NCBI GenBank assembly: GCA_964481655.1
Contig: CAYZVO010000019.1
Span: forward strand, 1-64,000
Direction: 5' to 3'
Length of the DNA stretch: 64,000 bases
Source: CALDOK01 sp964481655
GTDB taxonomy: Bacteria > Myxococcota_A > UBA796 > JAFGLY01
Every line of letters begins with the position of its first letter. The stretch's first letter is position 1. Below are positions 1 to 8,223 of this stretch, in pieces. The position numbers were made by a program, and so were the translations under genes. Below the pieces are notes generated by a model. It saw only the letters and a list, made by a program, of their open reading frames with translations. It was not told the origin of the DNA and did not search any database.

Positions 1-5
1 CTCAC

Positions 6-20
6 GAAACACCGTGTTTC
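6..20. promoter_or_regulatory. Perfect 15-bp palindrome upstream of cytochrome operon
   Basis: GAAACAC, one spacer base, GTGTTTC form a perfect inverted repeat about 100 bp ahead of the first cytochrome gene. The size and symmetry fit an operator for a dimeric regulator, but nothing in the window identifies the protein. The half-site GTGTTTCG recurs upstream of the decaheme cytochrome gene and of both efflux transcription units. Function is inferred. Confidence 0.4.
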
Positions 21-122
21 AGAGCGCCCGCTTCCCCGTGATGTTTCCATCCCATGATAGACTGGCGATTGCACAGTCCTGTGCTGGCTTACCATGCGTT
101 CCAAGGCCCGGAGCTTTCCGTG

Positions 123-3100
123 ATGAAACGCCCCCTGTTCTGCGCCCTCGCGGCCCTGTTCACGGCATTGTTCGTTGCCAATGTTTCATTTGCGCAAGAA
201 CCAGTGATCGAACCGGCCCAGGATACGGCCGAAGAGCCCTCCCTCGAGGGGGAGATCGTCCCGGAGGAACGAAACCAGGAGGCCACATACCTGGCCGACG
301 GCATCGACCCCGAGAACTGCCTGTCCTGCCACAAGTTCAGGGGACTGAGCCGCCTGGACGCCGAGACCGGCGAGCTGCGCCTGTTCTTCTGCAGCGCCGA
401 ATACTACGCCAAGCGCCAGGGCCCCCACTCCCGCCTGCGCTGCACCGCCTGCCACGAGGCCGAGGAGTACGAGGAGATCCCGCACGATCCCCAGACCCCC
501 GTGGACTGCACCCAGACCTGCCACATCGTCCCCGAGAGCGGGGTCGAGCTCGAGTTCTCCCACAAGCCCGTCGCCGAGACCCTGGACCGCTCGGCCCACG
601 CCAGCGAGAAGCTGGCCGAGCTGGACTTCGAGGTCCCCCTGCTCCGCGAGGGGCAATCGGACTGCCTGTTCTGCCACGATCAGCCGGTCTTCCGAGAGCC
701 GTCCATCATCCACCGCAGCCACCGCGGCTTCGACGCCACCGCCCGCTGCGACACCTGCCACGGTGACGATCTGCCCGTGGAGGTGGACTACTACCTGCAG
801 CACGTCACCAGCCGCATGCAGCCCACCCGCCCGGTGGTGCAGCAGGCCCAGGTCTGCGCGGTCTGCCACTCCGACCGCGCGCTGGTGGATCAGATGGAGA
901 GCCACGACGCGGTGGCCTCGTACCTGCACAGCTTCCACGGCAAGGCCACCCTGCTGGGCAGCCAGGAGACCGCCACCTGCGTGGACTGCCACGCCCACGA
1001 GTCGGGCAACGTCCACATGATGCTGGCGGACGACGAGCCCCACAGCTCGACCCACGAGACCCGCATCGGGGACACCTGCCGCACGGCCGACTGCCACCCG
1101 GCCTCCGCCCCGGGCCTGAGCTCCGCCGCGGTCCACCTGGAGATCGATCCCGGCGCGCGGACCATCGAGTTCTACGTCGCGGCGTTCTTCATCCTGCTGA
1201 CCGCCGGGGTGATGTCGCTGTACTTCTTCCTGATCATCCTGGAGCTGTTCAACGCGGCCTTCCGGCCCATCAGCAAGGAACACCACCGGCTCGTCCGACT
1301 GGCCAAGGCGGTGATGGCCGATCCCGAGGGCCGCGAGTGGCTGACCCGGATGAGCGTGCACGAGCGCTTCCAGCACTGGGTGCTCGCCATCTTCTTCATC
1401 GCCCTGGTGCTGACCGGCATGCCCATCAAGTTCGCCGAGGCGGCCTGGGCGGCGGAGCTCATCGACGTGATGGGCGGCCTGAGCTTCGCCCGGGTGCTGC
1501 ACCGCATCTCGGGCGTGATCCTGTGCATCGCGTTCTTCTACCACCTCGGCTACATCGCGGTGAAGGGCTGGCCCAAGCTGCTGGACGCCCTGGCCATCCA
1601 GCCCATGAAGGACAAGCTGGTCGCCCTGTTCATGCTGGTCATGAACTTCCCCATGATGATCACCCCGCGGGACATCAAGGAGTTCGTGCAGCTGTTCCTG
1701 CACCTGCTGTTCATCCGCAAAGAACGCCCCCACCACGACCACTTCGAGTTCTCCGAGAAGTTCGAGTACATGGCGGTGTTCTGGGGCATGGGCATCATCG
1801 GCTTCTCCGGCGTCGCCCTGTGGATCGGGCCCATGGCGGCGGAGTGGCTGCCGGGCTGGGTGATGAACTTCGCCTTCATCGTGCACTCCGACGAGGCCTA
1901 CCTGGCCTTCATCTACATCGCCGTGGTCCACATGTTCGCCGTGATCCTGGCGCCCACGGTCTTCCCCCTGTCCCTGGGCACCCTCAGCGGCCAGGCACCA
2001 CCGGAGCGCATCGCCGAGGGTCACCTGGGCCAGCTGCTCGAGATCGCGCGGGTGCTGCACATCACCGTGCCCATCGAGGACCCGCACGACAAGCTCACCC
2101 CCCTCGGCTTCGTCAAGGGCTTCGTGCGCCGCAGCTACAGCCTGGCACTGCTGGTGGTCGTCGCCGTCGTCGGCGTCAGCTCGATCACCTTCCTGGCCGA
2201 CATGCTGCTGACCCGCCCGGCCGCCCCCGCCGAGATCCGGGAGATCCCCAAGGTGCTGGACGCCTCCATGCTGGTGGCCGACGCCCACGCGGCTGGGCAC
2301 CACGCAGGCGACGCCGAGGCCGAACACCTGATGCGCGGGCCGCTGGCCCACTTCCACAAGATCCCCGACTGGTACATCCCGGACACCGGCAACAGCTGCA
2401 CCGTCGCGGGCTGCCACCCGGCCCTGCCCCACGCCGAGCGCATCGAGACCCGGGCCTTCCTCAACATGCACACCACCTTCGTGGACTGTCAGGTCTGCCA
2501 CGTGGACGCCGCGAAGAGCTCCGGGGACATCGACTGGATCACCCTCGACGACCGTGACCGCCGCGACGCGCCCGCGGTCCTGCGCCTGACCAACGAGCTC
2601 GAGCGCCTGCTGCGCGACGGCTACGGCGACCGCGAGATCGCCCACGACACCCTGCACGCCCTGCTCGAGATCGCCGTCGACGAGTCCGGCGGGGAGCACG
2701 AGCTGGAGCAGTGGATGCTGGAGCTCGAGACCACCCACCCCGAGAGCCGCACCTGGGAGCGGCTGCTGCAGGACATCGCCATGGGCCTGCCGCTGCACGT
2801 CCACGGAGAGTACGGCGCCAAGCTGGGCCGGCTGGATCCCCACGGGCGATCCATCGCCCCCGGCGCCCAGGCGATGCAGGCCACCGCCCGACTGCTCGCG
2901 GCCGGTGACGCCATGCCCGAGGCCGAGCAGGACCCACTGCTCGAGGCTGTCCACACCGACATCTCCGACGAGGGCATCCTGTGCACCCCCTGCCACGCGC
3001 TGGACGACACGGTCATCGACTTCTCCCGGCTGGGCTACTCGCCCGCCCGGGTGCGCGATCTCGAGTCCAACGCGGTCATCCGTCAGGCGCTGAACATCGA

Positions 3101-3158
3101 GGAGGGCGAATCCTTCTTCCTGCCCACGTTCCTGGAGCCCGACGATGCCCCGGAGTAG
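123..3158 (+). CDS. CbcL-like multiheme cytochrome c / cytochrome b fusion
   Basis: Probable inner-membrane quinol oxidoreductase passing electrons to periplasmic c-type hemes. The start is placed at the ATG at 123, because the protein then begins MKRPLFCALAALF with a signal peptide ending near residue 25. Eight heme-binding motifs follow (CLSCH near residue 66, CTACH, CX3CH, CLFCH, CDTCH, CAVCH, CVDCH, CX4CH). Next come a membrane helix near residue 350 and a b561/FdnI-type diheme domain with HERFQHW and a later HR-rich helix. The C-terminal third carries three more heme motifs (CX4CH, CQVCH, CTPCH), giving eleven in all over 1011 residues. The c/b fusion plan matches Geobacter CbcL in outline; the extra C-terminal heme domain is unlike it. 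The next gene overlaps by 14 nt. Confidence 0.8.
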   Translation: MKRPLFCALAALFTALFVANVSFAQEPVIEPAQDTAEEPSLEGEIVPEERNQEATYLADGIDPENCLSCHKFRGLSRLDAETGELRLFFCSAEYYAKRQGPHSRLRCTACHEAEEYEEIPHDPQTPVDCTQTCHIVPESGVELEFSHKPVAETLDRSAHASEKLAELDFEVPLLREGQSDCLFCHDQPVFREPSIIHRSHRGFDATARCDTCHGDDLPVEVDYYLQHVTSRMQPTRPVVQQAQVCAVCHSDRALVDQMESHDAVASYLHSFHGKATLLGSQETATCVDCHAHESGNVHMMLADDEPHSSTHETRIGDTCRTADCHPASAPGLSSAAVHLEIDPGARTIEFYVAAFFILLTAGVMSLYFFLIILELFNAAFRPISKEHHRLVRLAKAVMADPEGREWLTRMSVHERFQHWVLAIFFIALVLTGMPIKFAEAAWAAELIDVMGGLSFARVLHRISGVILCIAFFYHLGYIAVKGWPKLLDALAIQPMKDKLVALFMLVMNFPMMITPRDIKEFVQLFLHLLFIRKERPHHDHFEFSEKFEYMAVFWGMGIIGFSGVALWIGPMAAEWLPGWVMNFAFIVHSDEAYLAFIYIAVVHMFAVILAPTVFPLSLGTLSGQAPPERIAEGHLGQLLEIARVLHITVPIEDPHDKLTPLGFVKGFVRRSYSLALLVVVAVVGVSSITFLADMLLTRPAAPAEIREIPKVLDASMLVADAHAAGHHAGDAEAEHLMRGPLAHFHKIPDWYIPDTGNSCTVAGCHPALPHAERIETRAFLNMHTTFVDCQVCHVDAAKSSGDIDWITLDDRDRRDAPAVLRLTNELERLLRDGYGDREIAHDTLHALLEIAVDESGGEHELEQWMLELETTHPESRTWERLLQDIAMGLPLHVHGEYGAKLGRLDPHGRSIAPGAQAMQATARLLAAGDAMPEAEQDPLLEAVHTDISDEGILCTPCHALDDTVIDFSRLGYSPARVRDLESNAVIRQALNIEEGESFFLPTFLEPDDAPE

Positions 3159-4584
3159 CGCCCTCATCACACCCGCGGCGCTGCTGCTGCTGGTGAGCTC
3201 GGCACAGGCTGCCGCGCCCGGACCGTCGGTCACCGCCGGTGAGACGACCACCCTGTCCGGGCCGGCCACGGACCCCCTGTTCCTGCCCACCGACGTGGCC
3301 GTCGGCCCCGACGGCGTGGTCTGGGTGGCCGACGGGGTGAACAGCCGCGTCGCCCGCTTCGACGCCGACGGCCGCTGGCTCGAGCCGGTGGCGACCCTCG
3401 ACGGCCTGAGCCTCGTCAACCCCATGGGCGTGGACGTCGATGCCGACGGCCAGCTGTGGATCGCCGACGCCGGCCTGGACCGCGTCCTGGTGCGGTCGAC
3501 CGACGGGGGCCTCGCCTTCTCCCTGGAGCCCCCCCTGGACTCTGGCCGTGTCCAGCTCACCGATGTCGTGGTCGAGCCCGGGGCCGAGCGCGCCTGGGTC
3601 GTCGACAACGAAGGCCACCGCCTGCTGGTCTTCGACCTCGACAGCGAGGGGGTGGAGATCTACGGCGGGCACGGCGGGGCCATCGGCCAGGCCGACCACC
3701 CGTGGTTGATCGCAGCGGACCAGCGCGGCAACGTCTTCTTCTCGGACGTGCTCAACGGCCGGGTCCAGGGGGTCAGCCCCCGGCTCAAGCCGCGGGCGAG
3801 CCTGGGGGGCTACGGCGTGGAGCTGGGGGAGCTGTACCGGCCCAAGGGCGTGGCGGTCGACGGCGACGGTCGGGTCTGGGTCTCCGACGGTGACATCGGC
3901 GTGGTGCAGGTCTTCAACCCCACCGGCTCGGTGGTGGACGTGCTCCGAGACGACACCGGCGCGGTGCTGCGCCTCGACGCCCCCTCAGGCCTCGCCTGGC
4001 ACGCCGATCGGCTCTACGTGGTCGAGCCCACCCACAACCGGGTGCAGACCATGTCCGTCGAGGTCGTGCCCGGCAGGCGGCCGCCGGCGGATGCCCGACC
4101 GATCCTGGACTCGAAGCCCAAGGACTGCACCACCTGCCACATGGAGCTGATGCCCATGCTGGCCCAGGGCCTGCCCACGGCCATCGCGCTGGTGCCCCCT
4201 GTGCACCCGGACCAGCCTCCGGCCAGCCGCGAAGAGGCCTGCTTCTCCTGCCACGACGGATCGGTGGAGGACTCGCGGCGCACTGTGTGGCTCGAGCACG
4301 GCCACAGCTCCGACGTGGTCCCCCCCGAGGCCATGACCATCGACGACGGCATCCCGCTGGTGGACGGAGCGCTGGCCTGCCGCAGCTGCCACACCGCACA
4401 CAGCCAGGGCGGATCCGGTCGCAGCTGCGCCGAGGCCGTGTTCCTCAGGGTCGGCGAGCAGCCCATGGAGCTGTGCATCGCCTGCCACGGCGACATGAAC
4501 GATCGGCGCTCCCCGGTGGAGCGGAGCGACGAAGACGATGAGAGCCGCAGCGAGGGCGCGCGGCCCTCGGGCCACCTGCCCTGA
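3145..4584 (+). CDS. NHL-repeat protein with C-terminal tetraheme c domain
   Basis: Exported 479-residue protein with signal peptide MPRSSALITPAALLLL. Residues about 40-310 form NHL-type beta-propeller blades with recurring 'P.gVavd.dG.vwvaD' patterns. The C-terminal part has four heme motifs: CTTCH, CFSCH, CRSCH and CIACH. It starts inside the last codons of the CbcL-like gene, so the two are probably translationally coupled and belong to one electron transfer chain. The likely role is a periplasmic carrier or scaffold between the inner-membrane cytochrome and the outer surface. The role is inferred from context; the domains are visible. Confidence 0.75.
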   Translation: MPRSSALITPAALLLLVSSAQAAAPGPSVTAGETTTLSGPATDPLFLPTDVAVGPDGVVWVADGVNSRVARFDADGRWLEPVATLDGLSLVNPMGVDVDADGQLWIADAGLDRVLVRSTDGGLAFSLEPPLDSGRVQLTDVVVEPGAERAWVVDNEGHRLLVFDLDSEGVEIYGGHGGAIGQADHPWLIAADQRGNVFFSDVLNGRVQGVSPRLKPRASLGGYGVELGELYRPKGVAVDGDGRVWVSDGDIGVVQVFNPTGSVVDVLRDDTGAVLRLDAPSGLAWHADRLYVVEPTHNRVQTMSVEVVPGRRPPADARPILDSKPKDCTTCHMELMPMLAQGLPTAIALVPPVHPDQPPASREEACFSCHDGSVEDSRRTVWLEHGHSSDVVPPEAMTIDDGIPLVDGALACRSCHTAHSQGGSGRSCAEAVFLRVGEQPMELCIACHGDMNDRRSPVERSDEDDESRSEGARPSGHLP

Positions 4585-4599
4585 GCGCATCTCCCGACC

Positions 4600-4675
4600 C
4601 CTCTCCCCCAACCCCTCCGTGCGTCAGGCCTTCGGCCTGCCTGCCCACCTTCGGTTTCCCCCGAGGGGAGAGGGG
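4600..4675. repeat. Palindromic dispersed repeat, copy 1
   Basis: About 76 bp bounded by inverted CCCTCTCCCC / GGGGAGAGGG arms, with an inner hairpin CAGGCC-TTC-GGCCTG. A copy about 85-90% identical lies on the opposite strand at 48022-48095 inside a protein kinase gene. This copy sits between two convergent genes. It resembles REP or MITE-like palindromic elements; no transposase is seen. Confidence 0.7.
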
Positions 4676-4700
4676 GGAAACGAAGAGGCGCTAAGCAAAG

Positions 4701-4722
4701 CGCCCCGGCCGAAGCCGGGGCG
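4701..4722 (-). terminator. Hairpin terminator between convergent cytochrome genes
   Basis: Perfect 9-bp stem CGCCCCGGC/GCCGGGGCG with a CGAA tetraloop, lying 24 nt past the stop codon of the decaheme gene. Read on the minus strand, the stem is followed by CTTTGCTT, a weak T-rich tail, so it most plausibly ends the decaheme transcript. It could act in both directions. Confidence 0.6.
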
Positions 4723-4745
4723 CGCTCACGTCGGGAGGGTCGAGG

Positions 4746-7103
4746 CTAGAGCCCCGAGTGAGCCTCACCCACATCGGCCATGGAGCCCTCGTCGTGGCAG
4801 ACGGTGCAGGACTCGTAGGGCATCTCGGCGTCGTACTCGGCGCGGGTCCACAGCAGGGCGCCGCCGTTCTGCTCGATGTGAGCAGCGACGTCGTCGCCGT
4901 CGTGGCAGGCGCTGCAGGTCGCGGCGGTCGGCGACTTGATCCAGTCGGTGTCGTTGGGCATCGTCACGCGGGCCGTCTCGATGTCCTCGGTGCTGGCAGC
5001 CACGCCGTCGGTGGTCACGATGGTGGAGACCAGGGCGTCGGCCGGGATCTCCTCGGGACGCCAGGTGCCCTCGAGGTGGCAGGTCTCGCAGTTGGAGAGC
5101 TCACCGGGGTAGGTCACCACGTGGCCGTCGGGGTAGTCGTCGATCTGGTCGTGGTTGATGAAGGCGTAGTAGCCGCCGTAGGAACCGGAGCGGTAGAACT
5201 CCATGGGGTTCGTCCGCACGGAGGCGGCGTGGATCCCGTGGATCATGTCCTTCATGTTGTTGGAGTCCTCGGGGTTGTCGAGGTCTTCCGTGGTGCCGGA
5301 GCTGCTCAGGTTGGTGTTGTGGCACATGATGCAGACCGCGACCTCGTACACCCGGTTGCCACCGTGAGCCTCGAAGTACTCGTGGCAGTTGGCGCAGCTG
5401 TCGTTGTCCACCACCACGCGGCGCTCGTCGTCGCCGGTCACGGTGATGTACACGGACGGGGTGTGCAGGGAGTAGGTCTCGTCATCCACCGTCTGGTACA
5501 TGTAGCCCTGGATGGCCACGGTCCGCATGGTGGCGCCCTCGGGGAAGGCGTCGGGGATGACGGCCACGCAGCTGGTGCTGTCGCAGGTCACCGAGCCGCC
5601 TTCCAGGTCGGGCACATCGAGGATGTCCACGCCGTCGGGCTGAGCGCCTTCCTGGCCGTAGTTGTTCCAGTCGGCCGGCATGTCGCTGTCGTGCTGCGGC
5701 ATGGCGTAGGCGAACTTGAAGCCCGGGTCCCGGCCGTTGTCGGTGGGATCGGACGACCAGTCCTGGATGGCGCCGTCGGCGTAGACGGCGAACTCGGCGG
5801 TCAGGATGTTGTCGCCGTCCACCGTCGCGTCGATGAGCTCGTACTCGATCTCCCAGACACCATCGGGCAGGTCCGGGTTGTTCGGGGTGGCCATCTCGGA
5901 GAGGTGATTCTCCATGTTGACGTCAGCGGTGTGACAGATGGCGCACTGGGTGTTGTCGGTGGCGGCGCCGCCGTCGTGCCCGTCGCCGGTCGCCCAGTCG
6001 ATGCCGTCATGGCAGGAGCCGCAGGAGTCCATGGTCGGGCGGTCGTACCAGTTGCCGCCGTCCGCCGTCTCCTTGTCGTCCGCGCTGTGGCACTTGGCGC
6101 AGTTGTTCAGGCCCTGGGGGTAGCCCACGTGGGAGTAGTCGTGCTCGCCATCGCGGTAGCCCCAGATGATGTAGGACTCGCCGTCCTCGACGCTGGGCAG
6201 GTTGTGACCCATGTGGATCTTGTGGGTCATGTAGGCCATGTCGAGGTTTTCACCCGAGTTGGGGTCGGTGGTGCCAGGGTTGTGGCACATCACGCAGTAC
6301 TCCATCTCGATGCGGCCGCCGCCGTGGATGGCCAGCGGATCGTGGCACTCGTTGCACGAGTCGGTCATGGCCACGTCCTTGGTGACCGGAGCCTCGGCGC
6401 CGCTGGGGACCCAGTCGATCCAGGGGTTCCAGACCAGCTCGTCGCCGGAGTCCAGCTCGTACTCGACCTGGATGACCGCGCGGTGCAGGTAGTCCTCGTC
6501 GTAGCTGACCTCGACGGGGTCGGTGACCGCGGTCACATCGACGTCGTAGGTGTAGATGTACTCGCCTTCGCCCAGGTTCTCGAGGGTGCCGGCGTACTCG
6601 TAGGTCGCCTGGACCGCGCTCTCCATCACCGGCACGCCGTCGGGGCCCGCCTCGGAGTCCTTGGTGTCGGCCAGGGTGTTGATGTAGCTCTCCCAGTAGT
6701 CGGCGTCGCCGCTGCCGGTGTCGGCGGGCACGAGCTTGGCCAGGGTGAAGCGCATGGCGCGGTCATCGACCATGTCCTGCGACAGGCCCTCGAAGGCCTC
6801 GCCGTCCTGATCGACCACGGAGAAGCTCATCACCGGGTTGCCGCCGGAGGTGTCGACCTCGGCGATGGTGAAGACGAGATCCTCGGGCTCGGTGACCCAG
6901 TCCTCGCCGTCTTCGCCGTCCATGCCGTCTTCGCCGTCGGCGCCATCAGCGCCGTCGGAGCCGTCGGAGCCGTCGGAGCCGTCGGAGCCGTCCATGCCAT
7001 CGGCACCATCGGTGCCAGGGAGACCGTCCGCGCCCGCGGGGCCCTCGCAGGCCACCGAGAGCGTGAGACAGAGCGTCATGCAGACCAGAGAGAGTCGCTG
7101 CAT
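4746..7103 (-). CDS. OmcA/MtrC-family decaheme c-type cytochrome lipoprotein
   Basis: Outer-surface electron transfer protein of 785 residues. The start at 7103 gives a lipoprotein signal (MQRLSLVCMTLCLTLSVAC). A longer in-frame extension upstream has no signal character and crosses the promoter. After the lipobox comes a collagen-like stretch of Gly-X-Asp triplets (about residues 20-65). Ten CXXCH motifs follow: CNECH, CVMCH, CAKCH, CGSCH, CAICH, CANCH, CIMCH, CETCH, CSACH and CTVCH. These are arranged in two pentaheme groups separated by beta-rich sequence, the plan of MtrC/OmcA. No MtrB-type porin or MtrA gene lies nearby. The gene faces the CbcL-like operon across a terminator and has its own sigma-54-like promoter. 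Confidence 0.88.
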   Translation of the reverse strand: MQRLSLVCMTLCLTLSVACEGPAGADGLPGTDGADGMDGSDGSDGSDGSDGADGADGEDGMDGEDGEDWVTEPEDLVFTIAEVDTSGGNPVMSFSVVDQDGEAFEGLSQDMVDDRAMRFTLAKLVPADTGSGDADYWESYINTLADTKDSEAGPDGVPVMESAVQATYEYAGTLENLGEGEYIYTYDVDVTAVTDPVEVSYDEDYLHRAVIQVEYELDSGDELVWNPWIDWVPSGAEAPVTKDVAMTDSCNECHDPLAIHGGGRIEMEYCVMCHNPGTTDPNSGENLDMAYMTHKIHMGHNLPSVEDGESYIIWGYRDGEHDYSHVGYPQGLNNCAKCHSADDKETADGGNWYDRPTMDSCGSCHDGIDWATGDGHDGGAATDNTQCAICHTADVNMENHLSEMATPNNPDLPDGVWEIEYELIDATVDGDNILTAEFAVYADGAIQDWSSDPTDNGRDPGFKFAYAMPQHDSDMPADWNNYGQEGAQPDGVDILDVPDLEGGSVTCDSTSCVAVIPDAFPEGATMRTVAIQGYMYQTVDDETYSLHTPSVYITVTGDDERRVVVDNDSCANCHEYFEAHGGNRVYEVAVCIMCHNTNLSSSGTTEDLDNPEDSNNMKDMIHGIHAASVRTNPMEFYRSGSYGGYYAFINHDQIDDYPDGHVVTYPGELSNCETCHLEGTWRPEEIPADALVSTIVTTDGVAASTEDIETARVTMPNDTDWIKSPTAATCSACHDGDDVAAHIEQNGGALLWTRAEYDAEMPYESCTVCHDEGSMADVGEAHSGL

Positions 7104-7153
7104 CGTGTGTCCTCGCGTTTGGGAGGTTGGTGGAACGAAACACGACCCTAAAC

Positions 7154-7168
7154 GCAAGATGTATGCCA
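7154..7168 (-). promoter_or_regulatory. Putative sigma-54 (-24/-12) promoter of decaheme gene
   Basis: The minus strand reads TGGCATACATCTTGC, matching TGGCAC-N5-TTGC with one mismatch and exact GG-to-GC spacing. Transcription would start near 7142, leaving a leader of about 40 nt and a GAGG ribosome site before the ATG at 7103. GTGTTTCG lies at 7136-7143 just downstream. Confidence 0.55.
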
Positions 7169-7287
7169 GCTCACACCTGTCCAAAGTGCGCATTCCAAGG
7201 TCGACCGACGAAACAAAACGTTCCATCTCGACGGAGGTCCGTCACTGGTGACGAGCCCCCGTCCCCCAGCGACGGAGACCCGTCGCC

Positions 7288-8175
7288 CTACTCGTCCTCT
7301 TCCTGGGGCCACCAGCTCAGGCCGCCCACCGCCTCGCCGCCTCGAACGCCGACAAACGCCAGCAGGCTATCGTAGAAGGCGTCCCAGTCCATGGCACCGC
7401 CGTCGAGGTAGAAGGCGGACTCGTCCACCGTGACAGACCAGCTGGTGCCGTCGTGGCTCACCAGGGTGGTGGTGCCCAGCAGCTCGCCATCTTCGACCAG
7501 GACCTGATGCACCCGCACCTCGTCCAGCTCGCTGGTGGTGCTGCACTCGAAGCTCATCGTGCCCGCGCCACCGGAGAACCCCGCGGACGCCACCGGGCTG
7601 GCGTCGAAGGACTGCACGTCCACCCAGACCAGCTCTCCGCCCTGCACGAAGGCGAAGCCGTAGAACAGCGAGGTCACAGCGTCGCAGTCGACGGGGTCGT
7701 CCATGCTCGGCACCGGCACCACCCCCTCGAAGACCCCGGTGTTGCCGGTGGGCTCGAGCACCGCGGAGAACGCGGTGGTGCCGTCCAGCCCGTGCCAGGC
7801 ATGCCCGAAGACCCGATCGGCGTCCACGTTGGTGTAGGTGTGGAAGACCCACAGCTCGTCGCTGCAGCTCACCGACGAGTCCGCCCAGGGCTCGGTGTCG
7901 GTGTCGGCGTCCGCATCGGCGTCGGCGTCCGCATCGGCGTCGGCGTCCGCGTCCGCGTCCGCGTCCGTGTCGGTGTCCGTGTCCCCGTCAGCGTCGCTGT
8001 CCGTGTCGGCCTCGCCATCACAGTCGGGGGATCCGGCGCAGCCCAGGTCCTCGCAGTCGAACAGCCCGTCGCCGTCGTTGTCGGCGCCATCACGGCAGTC
8101 CTCGGGGTTGCGGCCCTCGGGCATGGTGCAGGCGGTGGTGAGCGCGATCAGCAGGGCGAGCCTGGTGGGGGACAT
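7288..8175 (-). CDS. Lipoprotein with DGADND module and Asp-rich linker
   Basis: Predicted surface or periplasmic lipoprotein of 295 residues. The start at 8175 is preceded by GGAGG and gives MSPTRLALLIALTTAC with a lipobox. Next comes a short module with the pattern C-DGADND-DGLFDC-GCAGSPDC, then a long Asp/Thr/Ala-Asp linker encoded by GTCGGC/GTCCGC hexamers, then a globular region of about 190 residues of unknown fold. The N-terminal module is shared with the gene at 55543-56184, but the globular parts are unrelated. Such acidic linkers probably hold a domain away from the membrane. Function unknown. Confidence 0.75.
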   Translation of the reverse strand: MSPTRLALLIALTTACTMPEGRNPEDCRDGADNDGDGLFDCEDLGCAGSPDCDGEADTDSDADGDTDTDTDADADADADADADADADADADTDTEPWADSSVSCSDELWVFHTYTNVDADRVFGHAWHGLDGTTAFSAVLEPTGNTGVFEGVVPVPSMDDPVDCDAVTSLFYGFAFVQGGELVWVDVQSFDASPVASAGFSGGAGTMSFECSTTSELDEVRVHQVLVEDGELLGTTTLVSHDGTSWSVTVDESAFYLDGGAMDWDAFYDSLLAFVGVRGGEAVGGLSWWPQEEDE

Positions 8176-8223
8176 GGGACCTCCTCCGTCGGGGTCCATT
8201 CTGCCTCGAACCCGCGCTTCACG

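Noticed and set aside
186..3608. 1140-residue open frame on the minus strand
   Set aside because: Shadow of the cytochrome gene; composition follows the opposite strand code and no motif is present.
4758..7151. 797-residue open frame on plus strand
   Set aside because: Antisense of the decaheme gene; Val/Gly-rich without domains.
4746..7226. Upstream start at 7226 for the decaheme gene
   Set aside because: It would place the lipobox internal and cross the promoter.
7860..8000. GTCGGC/GTCCGC repeats as CRISPR-like array
   Set aside because: Simple hexamer repeats encoding an Asp linker; no spacers.
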